Origin: Altericroceibacterium endophyticum
GTDB lineage: Bacteria; Pseudomonadota; Alphaproteobacteria; Sphingomonadales; Sphingomonadaceae
Assembly: GCF_009827595.1 (NCBI RefSeq)
Contig: NZ_WTYT01000002.1
Span: forward strand, 310,001-374,000
Direction of reading: 5' to 3'
Length of the DNA stretch: 64,000 nt
Shown here: piece after piece, positions 27,067 to 35,661 of the stretch
Numbering within the stretch: the first letter of the stretch is position 1
Layout of the letters: every line of letters begins with the position of its first letter
Translations under genes and position numbers: made by a program
The notes under the pieces: generated by a model
The model's database searches: none
What the model was told of the DNA's origin: nothing
What the model saw: only the letters and a program-made list of their open reading frames with translations

Positions 27067-27993
27067 TCAGGCGCTAAGCAGCAAAATATTCCCGTCCGTG
27101 ATCCGCGCCTTTACCGGCAGGATATTCGCCAATGCCTTGGCGAAAGCGCGGTTGTCACCCACACGGTAAATCCCGCTTATCCTGAGATCTGCCATCGCCG
27201 GATCAGCCAGCTGAATGGACTGCATGCTGTAGCGATTCATTTCGCCCAGAGCTTCGCGCAAAGTATCGTTGCGGAAGACTGCGCGACCCGATTGCCAGGC
27301 AGTGGCTTCCATCACTTCGGGCCGGTCGCGCAGGAAATGGCCCTTTTCTTCGCGCACGCGTTCTCCGCTCGCTATTTTCACATGTTGCGCAGTATCCTCA
27401 GACCTGATGACCGCGCGCCCTTCCTGCGCGATATAGGCACTGACATCGCCTTCATGCCGAATATCAAAGCGGCCAGCCTCGGTGCGCAACATCTCATTGC
27501 CGACTTCCACGACAAAGGGCCGCTGACCGCGCGGGACCACGCAATTAATGCGTCCGTGACAGAGCTTCAGCAGCCGGTCATCAGCATCGAAACATTCTTC
27601 GAGCCGCGTCGCCGTATCCAGCAGCAACACGCTCCCATCGCTCAAGGTGACACGCTTCTGTTCACCAATCGCGGTTTGATAAATCCTGGCCTGCGCATCG
27701 TCCCAGGCGATCAATCCACTCGCCGAAACCGCCAGCACGCAGGCACCAGCCAGCACGGACCGTCTTGTGAGATTGGGCTGCCCGGCTTTCTCGGGGCGCC
27801 GGATCGACTCTTTCAGCCCGCCAACATCGTCAAATATGGTCGAAAGGCGCTCAAAATGTTCGCCATGACGAGGGTCGGCATCCAGCCAGCGATGAAATGC
27901 ATCAATATCCGCCTGCGTGCGATCATCGGCCCGCAACCGGGCAAGCCAGCCTGCAGCATCGGCCTGTGGGCCCTTCGGGAAATCGCTCACCAA
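27067..27993 (-). CDS. FecR-type anti-sigma/sigma regulator
   Basis: 308 residues. The cytoplasmic N-terminus carries the DUF4880-type motif AAGWLARLRADD... FHRWLDADPRHGEHFERL (about 13-50), followed by one TM helix (RSVLAGACVLAVSASGLIAW, about 78-97) and the periplasmic FecR domain with QKRVTLSDGSVLLLDTATRLE. A terminal DUF4974-like STN-binding domain ends in ARITDGNILLLSA. It would hold the ECF sigma factor until the receptor's STN domain signals ligand. Its start overlaps the sigma gene by 7 bp, and its stop is 128 bp before the receptor start. Confidence 0.92.
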   Translation of the reverse strand: MVSDFPKGPQADAAGWLARLRADDRTQADIDAFHRWLDADPRHGEHFERLSTIFDDVGGLKESIRRPEKAGQPNLTRRSVLAGACVLAVSASGLIAWDDAQARIYQTAIGEQKRVTLSDGSVLLLDTATRLEECFDADDRLLKLCHGRINCVVPRGQRPFVVEVGNEMLRTEAGRFDIRHEGDVSAYIAQEGRAVIRSEDTAQHVKIASGERVREEKGHFLRDRPEVMEATAWQSGRAVFRNDTLREALGEMNRYSMQSIQLADPAMADLRISGIYRVGDNRAFAKALANILPVKARITDGNILLLSA

Positions 27994-28472
27994 TCAGAGG
28001 CCCAATTGTCGAGAAACAGCATCGCCTTGGCGATATGCTTCTCCACCGCGCTCATCGAGATACCCAGTTCTTGGGCTATTTCGCGATATTTCAGGCCATC
28101 GAGGCGGTGCATCAGGAAAATCTCTCGGGTCCGCGGCGTCAGACGATCAAGCCCTTCCCTTACACGTGCGAGACGTTCCTGTGCAATCAGTGTTTCATCG
28201 GGCAGCGGTGCCGTATCGCGCAGCGCCAGATCACCAATTTCAATCGCGCGCGGGGCCGCAGGATGTTTGGATCGGCGGTGCTGGTCGCGCGCTTCATTCA
28301 GGGCGGACTGCATCAGAAATGCGGAAGGGTTCCGTACATTTTCCGGCTTCCGCTCTATCATCCTGAGGAAGGAGGTCTGCAGAAAATCCTCCGCATCATC
28401 GTGATGCGTGCGGCGAAATATCTGCCTTTGCAACGCATTCCACCCCGATTCGAGAATTGCGCTGTTCATCAT
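27987..28472 (-). CDS. ECF sigma factor, FecI-like
   Basis: 161 residues with only sigma regions 2 and 4: region 2 FRRTHHDDAEDFLQTSFLRMIERKP... NPSAFLMQSALNEARDQHRR, and region 4 GLDRLTPRTREIFLMHRLDGLKYREIAQELGISMSAVEKHIAKAMLFL with a clear helix-turn-helix. This length and the FecR neighbour place it in the FecI group, which usually governs TonB-receptor operons. Here the downstream genes are a receptor and phosphatases rather than iron genes. It is the first gene of the run. Confidence 0.93.
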   Translation of the reverse strand: MMNSAILESGWNALQRQIFRRTHHDDAEDFLQTSFLRMIERKPENVRNPSAFLMQSALNEARDQHRRSKHPAAPRAIEIGDLALRDTAPLPDETLIAQERLARVREGLDRLTPRTREIFLMHRLDGLKYREIAQELGISMSAVEKHIAKAMLFLDNWASDW

Positions 28473-28534
28473 TTGGCGACCTCCTTTGGAAGTCGCCGCT
28501 AGGGCGCAAAAGATACGCCTTTGTGACAGAGGCT

Positions 28535-28568
28535 GTAAAAGCCGGGCGGCTCAGCGCCCGGCTTTTAC
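28535..28568. terminator. Terminator of pobA
   Basis: GTAAAAGCCGGGC (28535-28547) pairs perfectly with GCCCGGCTTTTAC (28556-28568), with an 8 nt loop. It begins 10 bp after the pobA stop (minus strand) and lies before the ECF sigma gene start, separating the two units. The CTTTTA arm gives a short U-tract. Confidence 0.75.
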
Positions 28569-28578
28569 CAGCGGGTTT

Positions 28579-29745
28579 TCAGACGGGCAGCCCGACATAA
28601 TTTTCGGCGATGGATGTCTGTGCCGCCCGGCTCGAGGCAATGTAATCAAGCTCCGCAACTTGCATCTTGCGCTCGAAATCCCCGTCTTCCGGGAAGCGGT
28701 GCATCAGCTTGGTCAGCGACCAGCTGAAACGCTCCGACTTCCAGACGCGCGAAAGCGCCGTATCGGAATAAGCAGAAACAGCATCATTATCGTTCTTCTG
28801 AAAGAAACGGATCAGCGCGTCAGCAGCATAATGCACATCGCTGGCGGCCAGATTCAGACCCTTCGCACCGGTCGGCGGAACGATATGCGCCGAATCCCCG
28901 CACAGCATCAAACTGCCGTGACGCATCGGCGCAAAGACGAAGGAGCGCAGCGGAGCGATGCTCTTTTCCAGCGCCGGACCACGGGTCATATGCGCTGCCG
29001 CTTCCGGCCCAAGACGCGCGGCCAGTTCGTCCCACAGACGGTCATCTGACCAGTCCTCCACCTTGTCAGTCAGCGGCACGTCCACATAATAGCGGCTGCG
29101 CGTTGAACTGCGCTGCGATGCGAGGGCAAATCCGCGCGCATGGTTGGCATAGATCAGTTCATGATTGCAGGGCGGCACATCGGCCAGAATGCCAAGCCAG
29201 CCAAAGGGGTAGGCCCGTTCGAATTCCTGCCCCACCGAAGCCGGGATAGCCTTGCGGCTGGGGCCGTAAAATCCGTCACAGCCAACAATGAAGCGCGCAT
29301 CGACGCGGTGCTCTTTGCCGTCTTTCACATAGGTCACGTGAGGGCTGTCGCTCTCCACATCATGCAGCGTGACGTCTTCGGTTTCATAGATCACTTCCAG
29401 ACCGCGTTCTTCGCGTGCATCCATCAGATCACGGGTCAGCTCGGTCTGTCCGTAAACTACCACATGCTGCCCAACCAGTTCCTGCATATCAATGCGGATC
29501 AGCCGTTCACCATCCGCAAGATTGAACCCGTCATGCGCGAGCCCCTCGGCCTTCAATCGCTGATCCAGGCCAAGCCGCTCCATCAGTTCAACCGTCACGC
29601 GTTCGAGCACGCCGGCACGAATGCGGCTGAGCACGTAATCGGGGGTTCGCCGTTCCAGCACCACACAATCCACGCCCTCTGCGCGCAGCAAATGGCCAAG
29701 CAACAGGCCCGCCGGGCCAGCACCAATAATACATACCTGAGTCAT
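28579..29745 (-). CDS. pobA: 4-hydroxybenzoate 3-monooxygenase (p-hydroxybenzoate hydroxylase)
   Basis: From ATG 29745 (GGGAG upstream) 388 residues. FAD motif GAGPAG at 8-13, the DG motif GCDGFYGPSR at 155-164, and GDSAHIVPPTGAKGLNLAASDV near 282-303. Relative to the Pseudomonas enzyme the numbering is offset by 2, and the substrate residues all match: Tyr199, Ser210, Arg212, Tyr220 and Tyr383 correspond to Tyr201, Ser212, Arg214, Tyr222 and Tyr385. It converts 4-hydroxybenzoate with NADPH and O2 to protocatechuate. It is divergent from an AraC regulator. The frame extends to 29862, but that part is intergenic. Confidence 0.96.
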   Translation of the reverse strand: MTQVCIIGAGPAGLLLGHLLRAEGVDCVVLERRTPDYVLSRIRAGVLERVTVELMERLGLDQRLKAEGLAHDGFNLADGERLIRIDMQELVGQHVVVYGQTELTRDLMDAREERGLEVIYETEDVTLHDVESDSPHVTYVKDGKEHRVDARFIVGCDGFYGPSRKAIPASVGQEFERAYPFGWLGILADVPPCNHELIYANHARGFALASQRSSTRSRYYVDVPLTDKVEDWSDDRLWDELAARLGPEAAAHMTRGPALEKSIAPLRSFVFAPMRHGSLMLCGDSAHIVPPTGAKGLNLAASDVHYAADALIRFFQKNDNDAVSAYSDTALSRVWKSERFSWSLTKLMHRFPEDGDFERKMQVAELDYIASSRAAQTSIAENYVGLPV

Positions 29746-29843
29746 GAGGTTCGCTCTCCCAAGAAAATTTGTTGCAATATATTTGCGGAGAATCCGGCAA
29801 GAAAGGAAGGGACGAAGCGGACGCGAAATGGTACAAACCGGAC

Positions 29844-30767
29844 ATGACCGGCGCACCAACATCAGCTCCGCATTATGCGCTCTATGGCGAAGACCCCCTC
29901 AATTCGGGCGATAGGGCACCCGCTTTTGACGAATTCATCCATTGCGAAACCATCGCATCACGCAGCAGCAGGTACGATTGGGAAATCTCACTCCACAGCC
30001 ACCCCAATCTGTTGCAGGTGCTGTTTGTCGAGCGCGGTCAATTCGAAGCCCGGATCGGCCCGTCCAGCCATAAGCTTAGCGGGCCAAGCCTGATCGCCAT
30101 GCCCAGCGGGACAATCCACGCTTATATGTTTGCGCCTGACGTGTCGGGCATCGTGGCAACGATAGCGTGTGATTTTGTGGAAGGATTGCCGCCACGTGAT
30201 GCGCTGCGCCAACTTTTCGCGCGGCCAAGGCTGCTCAAGCCGTCCCGTCAGCTGACAGAGAGCCTGTCGATTATCGGTGCGCAGGTGCTGCTGGCGGGGG
30301 AGCGGCGGGATTATCCCAGCAGCGTGGCTGCCTATCATGCACTGGCCGAGGGGTGGCTGCGTCTGGCAACCGATATGGGCCAAAGCGCGGATGAACCGGG
30401 ACAAAAGCAGGCGGAGCGCTTTCGCGTATTGGTGGAGCGGGACTATCGCACACATCGCCCCCTTAGCGCCTATGCGGAGGAAATGGGCTGCACGCAAAGG
30501 ACGCTGACCCGCCAGTGCCGGCTGCATTTCGGCACCAGTCCGAAAAATGTGATCCATCAGCGGATTATTGCCGAAGCGCGCCGGATGCTGCGCTTTACCA
30601 ATGCCGGGATCGGGGAAGTCGCGCTGGATCTGGGGTTTGACGATCCCAGCTATTTCTCGCGCTTTTATGCGCGGATGACCGGGCGGCGTCCCAGTGCGGA
30701 GAAATTCTGCACCACACAGGGGAGCGCCGCCCGCTCAGATCATGAGGCCATCGATCAGATCGGGTAA
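29844..30767 (+). CDS. AraC-family regulator, probably of pobA (PobR/PobC type)
   Basis: 307 residues from ATG 29844. The N-terminal cupin sensing domain contains WEISLHSHPNLLQVLFVERGQFEARIG and SGPSLIAMPSGTIHAYMF, as in AraC-type 4-hydroxybenzoate regulators. The C-terminal double helix-turn-helix includes LSAYAEEMGCTQRTLTRQCRLHFGTSPKNVIHQRIIAEARRMLRFTNAGIGEVALDLGFDDPSYFSRFYARMTGRRPS. It is divergent from pobA with a 98 bp shared promoter region, which strongly suggests 4-hydroxybenzoate-dependent activation. The effector is inferred. Its stop overlaps the convergent aldehyde dehydrogenase gene by 13 bp. Confidence 0.85.
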   Translation: MTGAPTSAPHYALYGEDPLNSGDRAPAFDEFIHCETIASRSSRYDWEISLHSHPNLLQVLFVERGQFEARIGPSSHKLSGPSLIAMPSGTIHAYMFAPDVSGIVATIACDFVEGLPPRDALRQLFARPRLLKPSRQLTESLSIIGAQVLLAGERRDYPSSVAAYHALAEGWLRLATDMGQSADEPGQKQAERFRVLVERDYRTHRPLSAYAEEMGCTQRTLTRQCRLHFGTSPKNVIHQRIIAEARRMLRFTNAGIGEVALDLGFDDPSYFSRFYARMTGRRPSAEKFCTTQGSAARSDHEAIDQIG

Positions 30768-32155
30768 TGGCCTTCCTTGGTGTCAACCGTGACCCAGCGC
30801 AATTCAGTGAAGGAATCGATGCCGGCCTTGCCGCCAAAACGGCCATAGCCCGATGCCTTCATACCGCCGAAGGGCATCTGCGCCTCATCATGCACAGTCG
30901 GCCCGTTGACGTGGCAAATACCCGATTGAATACGCCGAGCGGTTTCCAGCCCCTTGGCCACATCTTTGGTGAAGACGGACGCTGACAGGCCATATTGCGT
31001 GTCATTGGCCAGTTCCACGGCATGATCCAGATCGCGCGCGCGAATGACGCCAACGACCGGGCCGAAGCTTTCATCGCGGAACAATTTCATGCCCGGCGTC
31101 ACCTTGTCGATCACATGGGCCGGCATCAGCACATTCTGCGTGGTTTCACCGCCGGTCAACTGCTCTGCGCCATTGGCCAGCGCATCGTCGATCAGGCTCT
31201 GACAATGATCCACGGTCGCACGGTCAACCACTGCGCCCAGCGGGGTCTTGCCTTCGCGCGGATCGCCCACGGGCATGGAGGAAACCTTTTCCTTGAAGCG
31301 CTTGGCAAATTCATCCGCCACGGCATCAACCACAATAATCCGCTCGGTCGACATGCAAATCTGGCCCTGATTCATGAAGGCACCAAATGCGGCCGCTTTC
31401 ACGGCTTCATCAAGATCGGCATCTTCCAGAATGACCAGCGGCGCCTTGCCGCCCAGTTCGAGCAATACCGGCTTGAGATGTTCCGCCGCGCGCTTGGCGA
31501 TGATCTTGCCCACCTTGGTAGAACCGGTGAAGTTGATCCGCTTCACTTCCGGCGCATCAATCAGCGCGCCCACGACATCGCCTGCATCGGCAGGGGCGTT
31601 GGTGACAGAATTGACCGTACCTTCGGGGAAGCCCGCTTCGGCAAAGGCTTCGATAATCAAAGCATGGGTGCGCGGACAATTTTCGCTGGCCTTCAGGATC
31701 ACCGAATTACCGCAAGCCAACGGCACGGCGATGGCGCGGACGCCCAGAATGATCGGTGCATTCCACGGCGCAATGCCGAGCATGACGCCAACCGGTTCGC
31801 GCATGGCCATGGCCAGGCAGCCCGGCTTGTCAGAGGGGATGATTTCACCATTGATCTGCGTCGTAATGGCGGCAGCTTCGCGGACCATGCCAGCGGCGAG
31901 TGCAAGATTGAAACGCACCCAGCCTTCTGTCGCGCCGATTTCCCCCATCATCGCATCAATGAAATCATCGGCTTTGGATTCCAGCGCATCAGCCGCCTTC
32001 ATCAACACGGCGCGGCGCGCATTGGGGCCCATCTGCGACCATTCGGCGAAGCCCTTGGCGGCCTTGGCCGTCACGGCAGGAATATCGCCCGCCTTCATCG
32101 CCTCAGCGGTGCTGGCTACGTCACCAGTCACCGGATTGATACGTTCAAACTTCAT
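30755..32155 (-). CDS. Aromatic aldehyde dehydrogenase (vanillin/p-hydroxybenzaldehyde type)
   Basis: 466 residues from ATG 32155 (GGTGAGAG upstream; the frame also has a GTG at 32164). NAD-binding GSTKVG, general base Glu233 in LELGGK, and nucleophile Cys267 in NQGQICMST. The sequence style (MNQGQICMSTERIIV, INFTGSTKVGKIIAKRAAEHLKPVLLELGGKAPL) is that of the vanillin and hydroxybenzaldehyde dehydrogenase group, which turns vanillin to vanillate. That would connect the lignostilbene dioxygenase products with the O-demethylase further right. It ends inside the AraC gene tail. No operator like those of the later operons was seen upstream. Confidence 0.85.
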   Translation of the reverse strand: MKFERINPVTGDVASTAEAMKAGDIPAVTAKAAKGFAEWSQMGPNARRAVLMKAADALESKADDFIDAMMGEIGATEGWVRFNLALAAGMVREAAAITTQINGEIIPSDKPGCLAMAMREPVGVMLGIAPWNAPIILGVRAIAVPLACGNSVILKASENCPRTHALIIEAFAEAGFPEGTVNSVTNAPADAGDVVGALIDAPEVKRINFTGSTKVGKIIAKRAAEHLKPVLLELGGKAPLVILEDADLDEAVKAAAFGAFMNQGQICMSTERIIVVDAVADEFAKRFKEKVSSMPVGDPREGKTPLGAVVDRATVDHCQSLIDDALANGAEQLTGGETTQNVLMPAHVIDKVTPGMKLFRDESFGPVVGVIRARDLDHAVELANDTQYGLSASVFTKDVAKGLETARRIQSGICHVNGPTVHDEAQMPFGGMKASGYGRFGGKAGIDSFTELRWVTVDTKEGHYPI

Positions 32156-32296
32156 CTCTCTCACCTTTCACTATCCTTCGGCCTTCTACTGGATCGGAAT
32201 GCCTGCCGAAAGATCCTCAAACCCACTGTCACGCTATCGTGAACCTGTGACAAGACCAATGTCCAATTAGGCCAAGTCGAACTCGATCAATACGGA

Positions 32297-32320
32297 CTGC
32301 GCATCATATGGGATGCGCAG
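32297..32320. terminator. Stem-loop after the TonB receptor gene
   Basis: CTGCGCATC (32297-32305) pairs perfectly with GATGCGCAG (32312-32320) around a 6 nt loop. It starts 9 bp after the receptor stop at 32329 (minus strand) and has no T-run. The rest of this 173 bp gap also has TCACG-CTAT-CGTGA (32229-32242), a possible operator for the aldehyde dehydrogenase gene. Confidence 0.55.
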
Positions 32321-32328
32321 CGCCGGAT

Positions 32329-34362
32329 TCAAAAACCATATCGCACGCCAAGCCAGATCGTGCGCGGCACGCCCAGATCGATCGATCCCCCCTGATTACG
32401 CGTGATGACGTCTTCATCCAGCAGATTTTCCGCCCGAGCAACGGCCGAAAAGCCGCCGCCCAGCGGCGTCTGGGCAAAGAGGTCCACCGTTATGGCAGAT
32501 GGCAGCAGGTTGGTTTCCCGGTCATCTTCATACTGGCCGCCGACATAGCGCATTGTTGCCGCCAGAACTGAACCTTTACGCGGTTTCCAGCGCAGCGTCC
32601 CGCTGGCCGCCCATTCCGGTGTCTGCGAGGGGCGCAGGCCGTCCAGATCGGCCGCCGCGCCATTATCATCCACCACCGCATCACTATAGGCCAGCGATCC
32701 GTCAAAGGAGAACGCGCCCCGTTGCACAGCGGCGCCCAGCTCCAGCCCCTGCGCATCGATCGCATCCAGATTACGCCGCTCTCGCAGATTTTCCGCCAGC
32801 GTCACATTGGCGATCGCATGTTTCACCTGATTGTCGAAGGCCGTCAACGACAGCGTGACGCCGGGTATCGCGCGCCAGTCCAGCCCCACTTCGACACCGT
32901 GCAGCCGCTCATTCTCAAGCTCTGCATTGGCATTGGTGACCACCGGAAATACGGTGAAGGGACGGTATAGCTCGTTCAATGTCGGCAGGCGCAGCCCGCT
33001 ATAGGCCGCCCCGCGCAGCGACAGGCCGCCACCTGCATCAAACACCGCACCGGCGCGATAGGATACATCCCAGCCCGACCGGTCATCAAAATTGTTATCC
33101 GCTGTGATGCTGCCATCACCGCCCAATTGCCGGAAATAGCCACCGCGAATGGTCCAGCGATCGGCCCGCAGCCCGCCTGTCAGAATGAGCGGACCGAGGG
33201 TCCAGTCATCCTCTATAAAGAAACCCAGATCGCTGTTCTCACCGCCCGCAAAACTCTGCTTCGTCAATGCGCCGGTCCGGCCGCTAAAGCCATCTTCGGC
33301 CAGATCCCCATCGGAATGGCGATAATCCGTTCCGATACGCAGCACATGCCGGTCCCCCACAGGCGGGCGAATTTCGAGCTTGCCGCCCAGGCCGGTGGAG
33401 GGTGTATCCTTCTGATCCAGCACTTTCGCATAGCTGCTGGAGGAGATCACGACATTGGTAAAATTGCGCCATTGGACATAGGCCAAGGCGTCCACCTGCC
33501 ATGCGCCGCGGCTGATCAACCGCAGGCTGATATCCTGTCCTTCATGCGAGGAATCCGCCCCGTCGAAACGCAGGGTCCGTTCATCATTGAAGGCCAGTCC
33601 GCGCAGCTGGATTTCCAGATCCTGCGTCAGCGGCTGTACCAACCGCGCGCTGGTGGACCAGCTATCGAATTGCGCGCGTGCCGATGCATCAACGCGCTGG
33701 TCCACAGGTGCGGTATAGAAGCCCTTCCCCCTGTCCCACCTTCCGGAGACGACCGCAAAGCCATCACCCAGTTTGGGCGCGACACTGCCCGACAATTCGG
33801 TTTCCGCCCGATCATTCACCAGGGCCGAGAGATTGACCGGTCCCGATACGGCCGGGTCGGCGCTTTCCAGCTCGATCGTACCCGCCAGCGCGCCAGCGCC
33901 AAACGGTCCGGAGCCACCACCGCGCGTGACCCGGATACGCTCCAGACGTTCGGGGGCCACTGCGCTCAGCGGAATATAGCCGAAAAACGGATCGGATAGT
34001 GGCACGCCGTCAAGCAGCACCAATGCGCGGCTGCTGGCATTGCCGCCCAGAGCGCGCAACGTCACACCCTGCGCTGAGGGATTGGAAGAGCGGCTATCCG
34101 ACCGGCGGAATTGTTGAAAGCCAGCGATAGAGGAAAGCACATCCTCGATCCGGCCAGAGCCGCTCGATACAATCTGGTCACGCTGCAGCACCTGCGTATC
34201 ATAAGCGGGGGTCGCCGGCGTGTCGGGCAGCCCCTTCCCCGTTACCAGAATCTCTTGCGCACTGGCCCCCGGCGAATCCGCCTGCGCCCATAACGATGTC
34301 GGCAGAAGCAGCAGGGAGGCTACCGCGAAGCGGGTTATAGTCATGGAACGCGCATCTTTCAT
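32329..34362 (-). CDS. TonB-dependent receptor in the aromatic region
   Basis: From ATG 34362 677 residues: a signal peptide ending LWAQA, a TonB box (QEILVTGKGLP), a plug (GRIEDVLSSIAGFQQFRRSDSRSSNPSAQGVTLRALGGNASSRALVLLDGVPLSDPFFG) and a barrel with terminal Phe (WLGVRYGF). The length suggests a compact BtuB-like receptor without signalling domain. It is divergent from a periplasmic NTF2-fold protein gene at the edge of the aromatic operons, so uptake of lignin-derived oligomers is possible. A cobalamin or iron ligand cannot be excluded. No cobalamin riboswitch was recognised upstream. Confidence 0.88.
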   Translation of the reverse strand: MKDARSMTITRFAVASLLLLPTSLWAQADSPGASAQEILVTGKGLPDTPATPAYDTQVLQRDQIVSSGSGRIEDVLSSIAGFQQFRRSDSRSSNPSAQGVTLRALGGNASSRALVLLDGVPLSDPFFGYIPLSAVAPERLERIRVTRGGGSGPFGAGALAGTIELESADPAVSGPVNLSALVNDRAETELSGSVAPKLGDGFAVVSGRWDRGKGFYTAPVDQRVDASARAQFDSWSTSARLVQPLTQDLEIQLRGLAFNDERTLRFDGADSSHEGQDISLRLISRGAWQVDALAYVQWRNFTNVVISSSSYAKVLDQKDTPSTGLGGKLEIRPPVGDRHVLRIGTDYRHSDGDLAEDGFSGRTGALTKQSFAGGENSDLGFFIEDDWTLGPLILTGGLRADRWTIRGGYFRQLGGDGSITADNNFDDRSGWDVSYRAGAVFDAGGGLSLRGAAYSGLRLPTLNELYRPFTVFPVVTNANAELENERLHGVEVGLDWRAIPGVTLSLTAFDNQVKHAIANVTLAENLRERRNLDAIDAQGLELGAAVQRGAFSFDGSLAYSDAVVDDNGAAADLDGLRPSQTPEWAASGTLRWKPRKGSVLAATMRYVGGQYEDDRETNLLPSAITVDLFAQTPLGGGFSAVARAENLLDEDVITRNQGGSIDLGVPRTIWLGVRYGF

Positions 34363-34452
34363 CGAAACTATTCCCTGGCCCCTAACTCGCACACCTTGCT
34401 GCGTCACCCTGAGTTTGGCACGGTCAGTCACAAATTACGGAGAGGAACAATT

Positions 34453-34992
34453 ATGCGGATACGATTTGCGGCATTGGCGGCCCTTGCAATGGCGAGCATC
34501 GCCACCCCTTCCATCGCAGAGGAAAGCAAACAGGTGAATATGACCCCCCCCACCCTGGCCAAAGATCAGCACGCGCTACTGACCAGCGACGACCCGCAAC
34601 TGGCAGCAAACAAGCAGCTGGTTTACGACATGTATCGCACCGTGCTGCAGGCCGGGCAGGCCGATAAGGCCAAGGAATTCATCCGCGAGGATTACATCCA
34701 GCACAATCCCACTGTCGTGAGCGGCCGGGCCGCACTGGAAGAGTATGTCAGCTCCACGCGCCCGGTGCGTGAAGTCAAGGATACGCTCGAACTCCCGCTC
34801 GTCACCATATTGGCGGAGCGCGATCTGGTGAGTGTCGTCTTCGTTCGTCCGGAGAAGGACGCCGAGGGCAACGACTATTATTCGACCTGGTTCGACCTGT
34901 TCCGGATTGAGGACGGCAAGATCGCCGAGCATTGGGACCCGATGCTGCGCGGTGAAGCGCCGATCGATCCGAATGACAAGCAGATCGACTGA
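34453..34992 (+). CDS. Exported NTF2/SnoaL-fold protein
   Basis: From ATG 34453 with a strong GGAGAGGAA site, 179 residues. A Sec signal peptide (cleavage after SIA, residue 22) precedes an NTF2-like domain: NKQLVYDMYRTVLQAGQADKAKEFIREDYIQHNPTVVSGRAALEEYV... DLFRIEDGKIAEHWDPMLRG. The YIQHNP and IAEHWD motifs are those of SnoaL-like proteins. The closest relative in this window is the protein at 52312, which lacks the signal. Its function is unknown; the fold includes lyases, isomerases and binding proteins. It is divergent from a TonB receptor, so a periplasmic role in handling imported aromatics is plausible. Confidence 0.8.
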   Translation: MRIRFAALAALAMASIATPSIAEESKQVNMTPPTLAKDQHALLTSDDPQLAANKQLVYDMYRTVLQAGQADKAKEFIREDYIQHNPTVVSGRAALEEYVSSTRPVREVKDTLELPLVTILAERDLVSVVFVRPEKDAEGNDYYSTWFDLFRIEDGKIAEHWDPMLRGEAPIDPNDKQID

Positions 34993-35011
34993 TCCGCAGC
35001 GACGGACATGA

Positions 35012-35048
35012 AAAACCCCTCCCATGCGCAATGTATGGGAGGGGTTTT
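35012..35048. terminator. Bidirectional terminator
   Basis: AAAACCCCTCCCAT (35012-35025) pairs perfectly with ATGGGAGGGGTTTT (35035-35048), loop 9 nt. It has an A-run on one side and a T-run on the other, so it works for both convergent genes (stop 34992 plus, stop 35069 minus). Confidence 0.92.
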
Positions 35049-35068
35049 CAACTTGGGCAGAGCGCCGC

Positions 35069-35563
35069 TTACTTCTTGATGATAAGCGAATCCGGGCGTT
35101 TGCGTGGCACCCATTCGCCGCGGCCGGGGAAGTTCTTCAGCACTTCTCCATCCCACAGACGAATCGTGCGGCGCTTGAAACGCCATGCGCCATCATCGCA
35201 TTTCACGGCGTGGTCGTCATACCAGCCGGTAAAACGCAGCAGATAAGGCGGCTCACCTTCGCATTCCGTGACGAAGGCAAAGCTCTTCATCTTCACCGTG
35301 CCATCATCCTGCGGCAGATACTTGATTTGCGTCACATGGTGCTGACGGCCGGGGAAGCCTTCCGCATTACGATAATGTTCGGAAATACCGCGAATGCCAT
35401 CATGGCCTTCCCAGATATCGGGCTCTTCAAAGACTTCCTCGATCATCACGGCGTCTTCGGTGTATAGCGCGACCAGAGCCTCAACATCGCCCGTATCCAG
35501 CGCCCAGCTGTAATCGGCGATCAGATCCTGCAGTGCAAAACGGTCTTCAACGGCAAGTTTCAT
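35069..35563 (-). CDS. NTF2/SnoaL-fold protein (SnoaL_4 type)
   Basis: From ATG 35563 (AGGGAGAAGGAA upstream) 164 residues, cytoplasmic. VEDRFALQDLIADYSWALDTGDVEALVALYTEDAVMIEEVFEEPDIWEGHDGIRGI and RFTGWYDDHAVKCDDGAWRFKRRTIRLW show the SnoaL_4/scytalone-dehydratase-like layout, including a conserved HHVTQIKYL strand. Proteins of this fold act as cofactor-free lyases or dehydratases in sphingomonad lignin-dimer pathways, so an aromatic substrate is a reasonable guess. It is divergent from the NmrA-PQQ-dehydrogenase-aldehyde dehydrogenase operon across operator site A. Confidence 0.82.
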   Translation of the reverse strand: MKLAVEDRFALQDLIADYSWALDTGDVEALVALYTEDAVMIEEVFEEPDIWEGHDGIRGISEHYRNAEGFPGRQHHVTQIKYLPQDDGTVKMKSFAFVTECEGEPPYLLRFTGWYDDHAVKCDDGAWRFKRRTIRLWDGEVLKNFPGRGEWVPRKRPDSLIIKK

Positions 35564-35595
35564 AGAAATTCCTTCTCCCTTTCTTGCCTCAACCG

Positions 35596-35607
35596 TAACA
35601 CTCGTTA
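35596..35607. promoter_or_regulatory. Shared operator TAACNNTCGTTA, site A
   Basis: TAAC-ACTC-GTTA between the NTF2 gene (start 35563, minus) and the NmrA-type gene (start 35662, plus), 33 bp and 55 bp from the two starts. The same imperfect palindrome recurs in three other divergent intergenic regions of the window. Confidence 0.7.
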
Positions 35608-35661
35608 TTATCATCGGCAAGCGATAGCGATCGCATCATATCCCTTGGGAGAGAAGACATT

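Noticed and set aside
32163-32328. TAACNNTCGTTA operator upstream of the vanillin-type aldehyde dehydrogenase or the TonB receptor
   Set aside because: Looked for and not found. The only palindrome is TCACG-CTAT-CGTGA, which is different, so these genes were left out of the proposed regulon.
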